Source: Holothuria scabra (lineage: Eukaryota > Echinodermata > Holothuroidea > Aspidochirotida > Holothuriidae). From it: a stretch of DNA of 64,000 bases. A program made the translations under genes and the position numbers. The notes below the pieces were generated by a model. That model was given only the letters and a program-made list of their open reading frames with translations, was not told the DNA's origin and did not search any database. Numbering within the stretch: the stretch's first letter is position 1; the number at the start of each line of letters is the position of its first letter. Location: assembly GCA_037179385.1 (NCBI GenBank), contig CM074179.1, forward strand, positions 38,243,224 to 38,307,223. The letters are read 5' to 3'. Positions 1 through 11,159 of the stretch are shown piece after piece.

Positions 1-76
1 CCCTGTGTAAACAGTAGCTAGGAAGCTAGTTCCACGAACAGCTACTTGGCGATTAACGTTAGACGACATGCTGCAG
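1..76 (+). CDS. Possible end of an exon with a strong splice donor
   Basis: The first 76 bases end in ATGCTGCAG followed directly by GTAAGTG, which is close to the ideal eukaryotic 5' splice site. The bases before it contain an ATG at 68-70 that would supply only three codons (Met-Leu-Gln) before the donor. This could be a first coding exon with a very short coding part, or the end of an exon that begins outside the window. No partner exon could be identified: an AG-ended acceptor at 556-558 follows a pyrimidine-rich tract, but the frame behind it closes quickly. The splice site is seen directly; the gene is inference. Confidence 0.3.
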
Positions 77-82
77 GTAAGT

Positions 83-799
83 GTGTGATATTGTTCATAG
101 GACTGGGTATTTTAATGATATTTTCAAGTCAATTGCAATGATGTAGTCTGTTGGAGGGGGTTATTTGTACCAGTTGTACATGTAGCAAGGTTATTGGTGG
201 GGTAAAAACATACACTAACTCTACGTTAGGCTACCGTTGCTGTGCACGTTCACTACACTGTACTGTAATATGCAGAATGCACGAAAGAGAATGCAGTAGC
301 CAAAACTCTGACTCTGGTTAAAACTTATATGTGGTCATTAAGGACCCCACAGCATTTCCATCTAATGCATTGTCACTGTGCATGACAAAATATCCCCCTC
401 CCACCCCCACCCCCATTCCCAGTGTCTCCTTGTGCCCTACAGGAAACTTGCAATACTTTTAAGTCTACGTTTGACCTAACTCTGTTTCTAATTTTAAAAT
501 GATGTTCTTCCTCCAATTTATCCAATTTTCCTGCTGACTTGAATTTATTTAATTGCAGGTATATTTGACTGGTAGCAGCTAGATGTTCAAGGAGATACAT
601 AATATCTCCAACATTGGAGGAGTTCTGGAGCAGATCAACTTTCTTTTAAAACATGAAATGGCAGTGTGGGCTGCTTGCTCCTAGGCCTAGGCCTTTAGAT
701 GAAGTCACCATTTGGGGGTTTTAACCATGCCTACAATCTTTTTAAATGTAATTCAACATTTTTTTTTCTCCTTCTCTTTTATGCCTGCAAGTGAGGGCA
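83..799. other. Non-coding stretch, no recognised feature
   Basis: No coding frame with family resemblance, no tandem repeat and no recognisable transposon end. A run of C-rich sequence lies near 393-415. If the donor at 77 is real, this is intron. Confidence 0.4.
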
Positions 800-1165
800 A
801 TTAAAGACTCTGTCATCGTACATAAATACATTTTTCTTTATATTTAATCGGACTGCTTACAATTACAGCTGAACGACCATCTACGTTTAGACTCTCTAGA
901 ACATGTCTCACCCAATACATTTAACGTATCACATTCAACGTACGCGGAAACAAAGGGTAACGTTAAATCAGCCATATCTCGTAATTGGCACGGTTAAAAA
1001 ACAACTATGCACAGCGTGATCAAGGTCAATTAGAGGTCACAGATTAGATTTCAGCCAGCTATTCGTTTCCTGCAATAGGGAAGATAATAAACATAAACAT
1101 CACATGGCTGGAGAACGGTGATCATACCAGCAACACTATACCATTGGTTCTGTTAATCAAGTACT
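800..1165. repeat. Dispersed repeat family A, copy 1
   Basis: About 370 bp that match 14410-14805 in the same orientation with scattered substitutions and indels. Shared landmarks include TCAGCCATATCTCGT, GATTAGATTTCAGCCA, AAGATAATAAACA and GATCATACCAGCAA in the same order. No terminal inverted repeat or coding frame was found, so the class is unknown; a SINE or MITE remnant is possible. Confidence 0.75.
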
Positions 1166-1344
1166 TCAACTACGTGCCATGCATGTGATAACAGATATGT
1201 CAGTTTTTGCACACAAAGTAGTATACAATGATGCCTTGTGTCGGACTACGCAAAATTACACATGCTCTTATAGACATTGTGCAAAACGTTGATTAAGGCG
1301 CCATTAGTACTTTAGAAGAACTACATTAGCTCTTACTCATATAT

Positions 1345-1600
1345 GGAGATGACCAATTGTTTGGCATAACGGTAAGAGCATCTGCCTCTCACGCGGAAGG
1401 CCTGGATTCTCTTCCCAGGTCGAATCATACCAATAACTCTTAAAAGGAACCTCCTGTCCTTGTGCGTAATGCTCCGCATAAGCAATGGAGTGGGGAAAAC
1501 AAGTCAGTGAACTGCAATTGGAAAAAAGGCCGTGACCGGCTCGACTTGAACCAATAGGTTAGAAACTGGGCCGTAAAACTCTATCTTACTAACTAACCAA
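1345..1600 (+). repeat. tRNA-derived SINE-like repeat
   Basis: The left part reads like a tRNA: TGGCATAACGGTAAGAGC fits an RNA polymerase III A box, and CCAGGTCGAATCATACC about 50 bases on is a weakened B box. The two halves do not form a proper acceptor stem, so this is not a functional tRNA gene. The body that follows ends in GTAAAACTCTATCTTACTAACT; a near match to that tail occurs at about 19935-19957, which suggests a family with more than one copy. Confidence 0.5.
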
Positions 1601-3600
1601 CACATACTGGAGATAAACAAGAGCCCTCTCTTCAATTTTGATCCACGAAAGGAAGTACTCAATCATTTCAAGCAAAATGAGATCAATTTAGATAATATGA
1701 AATAATGGGTAGTGTTTTCACCAGCGTTCTGTTCCCACAATTTCCCTTTCTAACCTACGAATTGCGCAATGAAGGGGATTTCCGTTTGAAAATACCACGA
1801 AAAGGCCTATTTATAACAACCCGCATGTTTGCTGCACATACATATTACTGTATGTAGCTTTCACAAGAACCTTACTGGCAGACACATACGCTGTCAAATT
1901 CTGTTTTACTTCCATGAAAAAGAGCGACTGTTGCGTTATTCTTAACCAGATGAGGCTACAAGCGAATTATACATCTGCATTTTCAAAGGATGGAGTGATA
2001 CATATAGTGTCGTGATAATATTTAACAGCCAAAGTATTAAAAGACTCTAGGTAAAATATAGCTTGTAGTAGACCTCGAAGAACCACGCCTTGCTGTAACT
2101 GTCTGGGTATACCGTCATCTGGTAAGTGCTGCTGAGTATTGTCTGTAAGCCTGAGTAATATATGTTAATGTGTGCACGCATGCAACATAAGTTCAAAGGT
2201 ATGACGTCACCTGAGTTAAGACTTTTTGTATTTTTTGCAAGATTTCGTCCCTGAAATTCACTAGGTAAAAAATAAAAAGATAAATAAGTTTCACTCCAAC
2301 CAGACAAACCTGTCAGACAAGATGAAAACAGGGACGTATATATTTACAAGTCGAACTTAGCAATTTTGTAGACTATGGATGTTGCTTTGTATGCATAGTG
2401 GTAAGTGTAGTAATGACGCTATATACATGTAAACATCACTCCAAAGTGATAGAGAGTGTGAATGATTGTGAGACGTTCCTGGTCAGTGTAATCATAAAAA
2501 GCGTTTATTTCCTGGAATCGTATGTAAAGACTAATTTCGGTTTTGGTTTTCATATTACTTTTCCTAGAATATAAAAATATGAGGTAGATTAGGCAAGTAG
2601 GTTTACATTTAATGTTTGTTGTCATAAGTTTTCTTTTTTATTTCTATTGCTGGACATGGTAACACTTCCATGGCTTAGGATTTGCTGGGAGTAACTTAAG
2701 TTGTCGAATTAAAAATCACGTCAGAAGGGAAGGGAGCGCACAATTTTACAAAAACCCAAACTTTTTGAATTCTTAGTGGGCTAATGTTCAATCATTTCCA
2801 TCTTCTTCTAAATCAAAATCCCAAATTTTCGCTTATAAGACCAACTAAATTTTCAGATTCTTAGACTTTTATATTGACATTCTATGGGCATCGTGTTTTA
2901 CGTTGGGAATTTGGGGTTGCCAGTTTACCTTTTATCCTTTCATTCCACCTCTTGTTGAGTCTGCATGTGGATATAACCATGGTGAGTAATATCAGTGCAA
3001 ACATTTGCGACTGGTTCATTTATCAAAATCGACGTAAGATTACCGAATGACCAATTGCCATAGATATGCATTAAAACTTCAGTGAACTATTCCAACCAAA
3101 GTTACAGCTAACTCAGCCGACGACTCGAGTCTGTTTCAGACTGTTACATTGCATAACAAATAACGTGAAGAGTATTTGGCTAAATTAAATACCACAAATT
3201 TACTAGAAATTCTGTTTTTCCTCTCTATACATTAACTAACAAAACTTAAAATACAACAATGACTAGAATTTTCTGTTATTTCCTGAATCGTTAACTGTAA
3301 AAACTATTGTGTGCTATGCCGTTTGAACTCCAGCTGAACGTTCCATCGTTGTGTTCTCCCAAATTTTCGGTACGTACCTTACACAGTAGTGTTCACACTT
3401 AAGAAAAAATGGGTTTTATTTAAAAAATTTGTTCTTGCTCTTTGAAAAAGCAAAAGAATTAAGCAAAAAATGTACCTTTTGATCGATAGTCCAAAATCCC
3501 CCCCCCCCGCATCAACACTTCCCTTAAGGCTCTGAGACACCCACAAACTAACACAGCTCAGCTGGTACAAAATCGGGAAACATCTGTGTTATTGCCCTCC
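1601..3600. other. AT-rich non-coding stretch
   Basis: Only short chance frames are present. A C-run near 3499 and several T-runs occur. No gene, transposon end or tandem array could be supported. Confidence 0.4.
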
Positions 3601-3628
3601 CGGACAGTCAGGTCTGGTTACGCCACTG
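3601..3628. mobile_element. Isolated hAT-type terminus
   Basis: The sequence GGTTACGCCACTG ends at 3628 and, read on the minus strand, begins CAGTGGCGTAACC. This matches the termini of the hAT-like elements at 18244, 34529, 42591 and 51135. The other end of this copy was not found, so its extent is unknown. Confidence 0.35.
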
Positions 3629-3639
3629 GTCATGGGTTT

Positions 3640-5570
3640 ACATCAGTGGCTTAAAGCTCCGCATGTTGCAGGGGCATGCAAGTGCACTTTGCCAAAGGGT
3701 TTCGTATTTGTACGACATGCATACATGACAAAGAGACAATTGAAATCGCAGCAGAACCCACTCCCGGTCTCTGTCATCCATGGTTGGCTAGGAAGCGGTA
3801 GGGAAGGGATGGGTTACCTTGTAAAACATTTTTCTGCCTTGTATAGTTATACTGCATTTCTCTTCAACTCCCCTGTACAATTTAACTTTTCTCTGAAAAA
3901 ATATTAAAACAATTAAACAGGGTTCCTAAATTGCAGGGCTGGTCGACTGCTGGGGAAGCAGCAAAGGGCAATTTTTTTTTTGAAGAAGCAGCTTAATTTC
4001 AATTTTTTTTTCAATCTTATTTCCCCTCAAAGTATCTTAATTCAGTTATGCATATTCAAGGTAAATCCAGGCAACAATTGCTATAAATCTTATATCTGAG
4101 AAGAAGAAGAAGAAAAAAGACCATCTGATATGACTCTCGAGAGTCAATCCTGAACAAGGAGACATACTTAAAGAGCACAAAATTATTCTTAAGCAACAGC
4201 CTAATTTCAAAATGTTCTTATATCCCTCTAGAGTACCTTAAATAATGAGAAGAAGAACTCTCTGATATGACTCCCAAGAGCCAGTCATTAAAAAAGAGGC
4301 GTAACAGGACAATGTAACCTCAAGTTGTGCGACTACCTCATGTTGTGCTCCTATACCCCATGACACAATCATGGCTACGCTAATGATCCAGAGCCCGTGA
4401 TCAGTGGCGGATCCAAGAATTTGCAGTGGCAAGGGGGGGGGGGGGGACTGCATGTACACGGGACATCAAATGTACACTGAGCGAAGCGCCGGCGTATGTA
4501 TGGTTGTTGTTTAGTCTCTGATGCCTAATAGAACTCAGGAAATGGGAAACTGGGGTAGTAAGCAAGCATCCAAATTTTACCATATTTTTAAGTGCGATTA
4601 CCACTCTACTTGGGGGTAATTTGCAGCGCGCGGGGCGTGCTGAAATTTTCGCCCTTTCCAAATATTTGAAAATACGGACCTTGTTTTGCAGAAAAGTTTG
4701 GATGCTGGTTTTCCCGCAAGGGAATTTGAACAGTTGGGGGATTAATGTGAATTTTCTATCGGCAAATCTGAGGTTGGATGGCGATCAAAGATCGTTGTTG
4801 CTACATAATGTTATCCAACGGATACGTAAATGAGGCTCTCCGACGAAATTGTTTGAGCTTGGATTGGAGAAAGTATGGAATTTTATGAAAGAAAATTTTA
4901 TGAAAATAGCACTGTACATAGTTAACGATGTCACTTGTGATCTGGTGTCCCAAGTGTAGCAAATTCCGATTTTGGCAATTCCAGGGTTCGGAAAAGTTTA
5001 CTAAAGCAAAGGTGTGAGCGAGCACTTCTGCTAAGGAATTGCATTTTGCAGTGCATGTAGCGCGCGGAAAACTTTGCCTTCTTGAATCAAATAATGACGA
5101 GTATGGAGCTTTTATTACAGAAAATTGATTGGGAATTTAGTAATTTCATGAGTTATCAAAACCACACAGTAGACTGGTCTCACAATTGGCAAATTTCCGA
5201 ATTCTTTTTTTCCAGAGCCCCCTGTCCCGCCTGGGTGTCTTAGAAAAGGGGGCCGAGATGCAACGTGGTGCTAAATGTTTCAATATGTTGAGCCACTAAG
5301 AAACTCCCAAGCTTTCAAAAGTATGGTCTTGAAAGTGTGGGTAATAATTACTTCAACGGACTATACGGCCAATGTGAATTTAATACCGGGTGTACTCTAT
5401 TACCGTTACAGGGTTTTAGGCTATGTCATATGTAAACTGTACGTAGTGTCATGTAGTATGGTGCACCCTCAATGACTTTTAACAGGAACGCCATCTTGTT
5501 ATTTAAGAGCAACCCTCCCTTCGTTTTGTCCTAGATTCCCAGGGCCCTCCCTGTTTCCCGTCACTTGTTA
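3640..5570. other. Non-coding stretch with repeat fragments
   Basis: Contains a short duplicated block (about 4088-4160 and 4205-4290, sharing GAGAAGAAGAA, CTCTGATATGACTC and AGTCA in order) and a terminus-like CAGTGGCGGATCCAAG starting at 4402, followed by a G-run at 4434-4446, as in other hAT-like copies here. No coding region could be supported. Confidence 0.4.
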
Positions 5571-5578
5571 CCGGTGAA

Positions 5579-5972
5579 TGTAACAAACTACGTCGTCCTA
5601 GTTCCACTTGTATGCTATATCCCATATTTTCAAGGTGTTGCTCATTTCACCCTCTGCAGCCTCGTCTTTGGTCATTTTTTTAGATCAGCACATTCCTTAA
5701 TACTATTTAATTTGGCGCGTCACAACTTTTAACCAATCAGGCGACTGCATGTGTTCCGATCTCCCCGAGACATGAAAGCTCAGAGAGTGAAAGTTTTGGT
5801 CACACTTACACACTGGTGCAGCAGACCTCAGACGACGAAAACCTAAGTCAATCTGTATATAGTTCAATTTTTATAATTCTTTTTGTTTTTGTCGGCTGTT
5901 AATCGAACGGAATAAAGTCTCCAATCATCTTGAATCAGAACTAAATCTTCTTCTTAATCAAATAATGTAACA
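5579..5972 (+). repeat. Possible solo LTR
   Basis: The stretch begins TGTAACAAAC and ends ATAATGTAACA, satisfying the TG...CA rule of long terminal repeats. It contains a TATA-like TGTATATAGTTC near 5856, followed about 55 bp later by AATAAA near 5911, the expected order of promoter and polyadenylation signal. No target-site duplication, primer-binding site or internal retroviral coding frame was seen. It could equally be unrelated sequence. Confidence 0.25.
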
Positions 5973-5979
5973 ACTATCA

Positions 5980-7065
5980 CTGTAGTTTTAAAAAGTAATT
6001 AGGCCTAGGCTACAATAAGCCTGGCTATCTATACAATTTTTATAATCCCGGGGGAGGGGGGGGGTATGCATACGCTCCATCCCCCCCCCCCCCCGATCTT
6101 CCGCTGTCCTTAACCTCCATTCTTAGCCAAAATTTCCATACCTTCAAATAATCCTCACAATGAGTGAAAAAACAATAACCGGATTAAGTACTACTCTTTT
6201 AGCACCAATTACTGTAACATGAAGCCACAAGATATGCGCAATTCTCAACATATGACCTGCACATACTGCCAGTAACATTAAACACAAACGGGAATACCCT
6301 ATTCCTTTCAACAATTTTATTGATCTCATCATTGCACAGGCACCCTAAAAACTTAAAATATACCATTTTCACGTTACCATGGCTACCTCGCTTCCACAAG
6401 TTTCCTCCATGACCTTTTAGAACCCCCCAGAGAGCTTGCTTACATCTGGATGCTCATCTCACACTATGCAGTGCTACTGTGTTGGATCAGTATACTCTTA
6501 ATAGCCATGGTAGTACTTTCATGGTAATTTACAGTATAGAGTTTGCAAAGTTTATAGTTTGGGTACCGTCACCAGCCAGCTCCACTCAAATGCTTTTGGT
6601 AACCACATTTGGGTCAAAAAAAGATTTCCTACTGGCTGTGTATTTTGAGGAAGCTGAATGTGAATTTGGTTGAGCTGTCATTTTTCGAAGGGCATTATGT
6701 CAACAGGAAGCAGCTAAGGATGTGCATATCGTTGTGGGCGAACTATGTAGTACTTGCTTGTGATTGGTAAAAAGAGGTGAGTAATTGTTTCACAATATCC
6801 TTCCAACTGAAAAGTATGCACTGTGTTATGGAAAGGGAAGAAAATCCCATGAACCCGAACTGCTGTGTTTAAAGTATAATTGATGTATAGGGTACAGTGG
6901 CTGAGTGCATATACCATACATTAGTGCAATCATTTTTTTAAGGTTACCCCTGCGGCTATCTACAGGCATGTTGTAACTGTTTTGTTTTCCTTGTGAAGGA
7001 TTAGTCTACTGTTAGCCTGCTTGCGTTTGTACTAACGCCGTGACGTTGCTTCTTGGGAAAGCAGC
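5980..7065. other. Non-coding stretch
   Basis: Holds G and C runs near 6051-6095 and otherwise short random frames. Nothing recognised. Confidence 0.4.
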
Positions 7066-7069
7066 ATAG

Positions 7070-7310
7070 ACACCCCAGTGGATCAAAGGCGGTGTGGTGT
7101 GTAACTGGTATCTGAGTTTGTTACATGATCTGTGCACTCAAATGAGCAATGCTTTCATTGTGTTCACACTGCATGAAAAATAATTAACACATGCTTGACT
7201 GACTTGTTAATGTTAGCTAACTCCAAATGTTATGTAAGTTTTGTGTGTTTCTATATTTTTTATGTCAATCAATTTAACCGACGTGAAATATAACTATATC
7301 TAGTGAGCGT
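7070..7310. repeat. Dispersed repeat family B, copy 1
   Basis: Matches 28452-28680 in the same orientation. Shared blocks in order are GACACCCCAG, GATCAAAG, CGGTGT, TGTGTTCACA, AATTAACAC and GTCAATCAATT. There is no coding frame and no clear terminal inverted repeats. Confidence 0.65.
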
Positions 7311-7439
7311 GTAGTGAGCTTCATTACGTCCATGAAGTGACAAGAGGTAATTAGGTAGAAAAGGAAGATGTAACAAAAGGTAGGGAAGAACGTTTTATCA
7401 CGTTTTTATTTGCAGATTGTCACTGCAAACATACAGAAC

Positions 7440-8900
7440 GTATATATGCAGTATTATGTGAACAACCAGGAATCAAAAAAGGCTTGGTCATCACTTGCCG
7501 AAAGGAAAACTTTAGACGTTCCACTTTTTAACCTCTGGTGACCTCAGAAGAAATTCTTGGGAAATTCTACCAAATAATGTCTGCGAATCCCAGATTACTT
7601 TAATCCTTCTGCAACAAAATTTGTTTTTTTTTCTCTTCATCTGAACCATACTGTTTCCACATACAAAGTACGAAGTTCTTTCCCATATGCCTTTATCGTA
7701 ACCAATATTTTAACCCCTGGTGATCTTTTATGACATTTAAACTGTGTTGAGGTGGCTGTTCTCCTTCGATAATGACGAAGTTCTTTGTCTCATTGTATCT
7801 GACAATTTTTCATAATTTTCCTCCTGGTGGAATCGAATGGCCTTTGACCTCTCCAAAGGGAATAGCGTTTCCCCTAAACATGACAAATTTGTTTACTGAC
7901 TGTTAAAGTGTCCATCATTCCTTTCTTGAAGCATTGTGTAAACCAGCAATTTACGAGGTATCCCCATCTTATTTCCCAGAGACCTCAATAACGGTTGACC
8001 CCACAAAACAATAGGTTTCTTCCTTTTAGCATTTCATATCTATGAAACAAATATTGAAGGAGTCTACCATTGCAATCTAGAGGAATTACTGTAAGCTAAC
8101 GGAAGCCACTCAGACTTGAAGCCGGGTAATGAGTACTGGATGGGATATTTTCAGCGGGTGGAGGGGAGGATGGGCAGAGGGACGGGTAGATCTTTCAGGC
8201 AACAAAATGAATAAAAGTGCTAAAGCTAACTTCAAACACTATGATGGAAAAAATTGAGCAATTGGCTAATTAAATATTTTTGAAGTTTAAGATTTCATAT
8301 ATACGTCAATCTTTGACACCAATTAAAGAAAATATGGTGTTTTTTCTACAAATATGGTGAACCAATATGCCAAATTTCAAAAACGTCGGCCCTTCTTATC
8401 TTGAGATGTCATATTAACAAGCTGTTTGGGGTTTTGGCAGTTTTACCAGCAGTGATTTAAAGTGACCTTTTACTGTCACCAAAAACCGTAGCCTATTGTT
8501 CTTCCTCTTAACATAATAAATTGAGAAACCAATAATGAAGAGTGTGGGGCTTTCCTATCTTTTTATATCATGTTTACGAGTTATCTTTGATTTTTTTTTT
8601 TGCAGTTTTACAACCATTTTTTTGAGCTAATGACCAGCAGCAAACAATAGGGTTCGTCCCCTTAACATGAAATATAAATCTACCAAATATGGAAAGTGTC
8701 CGTAATTTCTACCTTGAGATATCGTTTTCTCAAGCCACCCTGACGTCTTCACCATTTTACTTCTTTCGATTACAAATGGCCTTTGACCTCCACGAAGAAC
8801 AATAAAGATTTTCTTTTCAGCAAGACAAATGTACATTTCAAATAAGAAAGGTGTAGGTCTTTCTTATCTTGAGATATCTTTTTCATTTATTCATGTGTTA
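7440..8900. repeat. Degenerate internal repeats with CTTGAGATATC motifs
   Basis: The region contains several loosely related blocks that share TGACCTTT or TTTGACCTC words and end in TCTTATCTTGAGAT or CCTTGAGATATC (near 8395, 8700 and 8865). This looks like an old, diverged tandem or segmental repeat. No protein frame spans it. Confidence 0.4.
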
Positions 8901-8989
8901 ACAAGTGCTATATTGAATAGTCGCATGAAGACCTTAAATCATTATTCCTCGAACATGGGTACAACCTTACTCTGTAAGAGGATGTTGAT

Positions 8990-9100
8990 ATCAGAATGGA
9001 CAATTTAGCCTCAAGTAGGAGTCAATCCAAAAACTTCCCCATAAACACGGCGGATGCTCTGACCACTGAGCCATTGAGGCCTCTGTGATAGAGCGCGACC
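8990..9100 (-). repeat. tRNA-derived SINE-like head, minus strand
   Basis: On the minus strand, AATGGCTCAGTGGTCAGAGC reads as a good polymerase III A box, and GGATTGACTCC downstream stands in for the B box. Pairing of a tRNA acceptor stem is not evident, so a SINE is more likely than a tRNA gene. Confidence 0.45.
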
Positions 9101-9119
9101 AACTAGGTTTAAATATTGT

Positions 9120-9987
9120 TGGGCTAAGTTCTCCATTATTACGTAAAAGGAGGCATCAAAACGCTTCCCATGTTATATTGAGTAATTAAAGTGACATATT
9201 AAGACTTTTATTTGTATGACTGAACCAGTGCTGTACTGAATAGACGCGATCGGATGAACACCTTAGTCCATTATTCATTTCCCTATCAAGGTACGACTTT
9301 TATCTCCAAAACCCGCTCCATGTAACATTAGCATTAAAGAAAGGTGTGTCACATGATATATCTGGTGTTCCACACCCAAATTTGTTACATCATGAAGTGT
9401 AAAAAGTTAGAAATGAAAAACTTCCATGCAGTGATTGTTGGATCTGTTGGCCGACAATTTCACCTGAAGTTGGTTTTATGATAACTTGCGAAGTAAGTCT
9501 GGTAAGTTTCATAGTTTCTTCTTTTTTCCAAGTGTACATTTCCATAAGCGGCTAAATTTCAAAATTCTCCGATGTCGTCAAGGCATGATATTTCGGTGAC
9601 CCTGAGGTCAGCTTCCCAACTGAACAGCAACCACTGCTTCCATTCTTCAGATGGTATCACGTACGGATTCGATACCCCACGATGTTCCAACCCATAACGT
9701 TTAACGAGTCTTTTTAGATATGAAGAATACGTAAAGTGACACTTGATGTTCTCGAGGAGCATTTTTCACACAAGACAAAAGAAAACGGGAAAATTTATGC
9801 GAAACTGTTACATGTAACTGTTACTGTACTTTTTACTCCTGTCCTCAGGCTGGCTTGTACAAAATGTAATAGATATAGGCACTGAAGAGTAAGTGCTAAA
9901 TAATATGCTGTACCCTGTTCCGAACATAAGCTTCTACTCATGACAGTAGTTGATATCCAATATTTGAGAAGTTATCTTTCTATATTC
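9120..9987. other. Non-coding stretch
   Basis: A short echo of 8890-8960 occurs at 9215-9290 (TGAATAG...GATGAACACCTTA...CATTATTC). Nothing else is recognised. Confidence 0.35.
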
Positions 9988-10139
9988 ACACAAAAATCTA
10001 CTTAGACAGTTCCTGTCCCTCGAAAGCAAGCAACAGTTAGCACTGAATTTTTTTGCAGTATAAACACAAAAATCTACTTAGACACTTCCTGTTTCTCGAA
10101 GGAAAGCAACAGTTTTTACTGAAATTTGTTTGCAGTATA
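9988..10139. repeat. Two-copy tandem repeat, 76-bp unit
   Basis: The unit starting ACACAAAAATCTACTTAGAC at 9988 repeats at 10064 and each copy ends TTGCAGTATAA. The copies differ at about ten positions, so the duplication is moderately old. Confidence 0.85.
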
Positions 10140-11060
10140 AAGCAGAATTATATCTAATATCTAAAGGCTGGGGCTGTAAGGTTAGGGTTATGGTAAGAGG
10201 TGTGGGTTGTTTATGGTAAACAGAGACAATCACCTAAAAATCTGTTAAGATCAATGAGATGAGGGCCTGTGGACATCATTCCATTATTAATAGGAGTTAT
10301 ATTTGTCGTACAGCTGGACCGTACATTGCCCAGTCCTAGATAGTGTTTACGGTACGTACAGGGCCGTGTTTTAAGTACTATACTGTGCAAGTTTAGTGCC
10401 TGTGGAGCGCTCATATTGGAACGCGAACTGAAGGAAATTATAGTCTGGATAGTATTTCCACACTTTAGAAATAAATTTCCGGAATTTGTGCAAATTAAAT
10501 TCCTGGAAGCCAGCCACTTTTTTCTGAGTTTAACTAGATTCGACAGTTTTAAAAACTATCAACTGTAGTTCTATATTAAAAGTTTGTTCCTTTATATTAC
10601 CTAAAAATGTTTCCTGAAACTGCTAAAATTGTCAAGACCCCAAACTTCCCAACTGTTGAGAAAAGTAGAAACACTGACACAAAGTTGAAACTAGTTCTGG
10701 CTATGATAAAAGATGGTCCGCACTGTGACCGGCTACATTTTATGTTGGTTTAGGTAGCTCTTAAAAAGAATAGTCGTTTCCCTACTGCCCACTACAGTTC
10801 TTTATGGGAGTATAAGACAATTTAAGACGTGGTTGATGGCAATTAAGACATACGTTGAACTTCTTTTGAACGGTAGTACCCGAGAGACCGAAGGCTTTCG
10901 TCCACTTTTAACCGTAGTATTCACCTTCCTCCAAGGCAAGCCCGGGTAATTCATAAAAGCGAGGGATGATCTTGAATTTGACGACTTGCTTCCTAACTCC
11001 AAAGCTTGCACGTAGGATAACGCAAAAACCTGCAATTAGGTAAGTACAATTTTTTTTCAA
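10140..11060. other. Non-coding stretch
   Basis: No family-like protein frame, array or element end was recognised. Confidence 0.35.
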
Positions 11061-11067
11061 GCCTTTG

Positions 11068-11150
11068 CTATGACTCAGCCTGGTTTTGAACCCTCGACCT
11101 CCCGCGTACGAAGCGAATGCTCTTCCACTAGACTACCGCCGTGGTGGCTA
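11068..11150 (-). repeat. tRNA-derived SINE-like head, minus strand
   Basis: Read on the minus strand, GGTAGTCTAGTGGAAGAGC is a strong A box and GAGGGTTCAAAACC a strong B box, about 30 bases apart, with a plausible anticodon region around CTTCGTACG. The flanking seven-base segments do not pair as an acceptor stem. It is therefore called a tRNA-derived repeat, although a degenerate tRNA pseudogene cannot be excluded. Confidence 0.5.
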
Positions 11151-11159
11151 GGTATCTCT

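Noticed and set aside
11068..11150. Functional tRNA gene
   Set aside because: Good A and B boxes, but the acceptor-stem halves do not pair.
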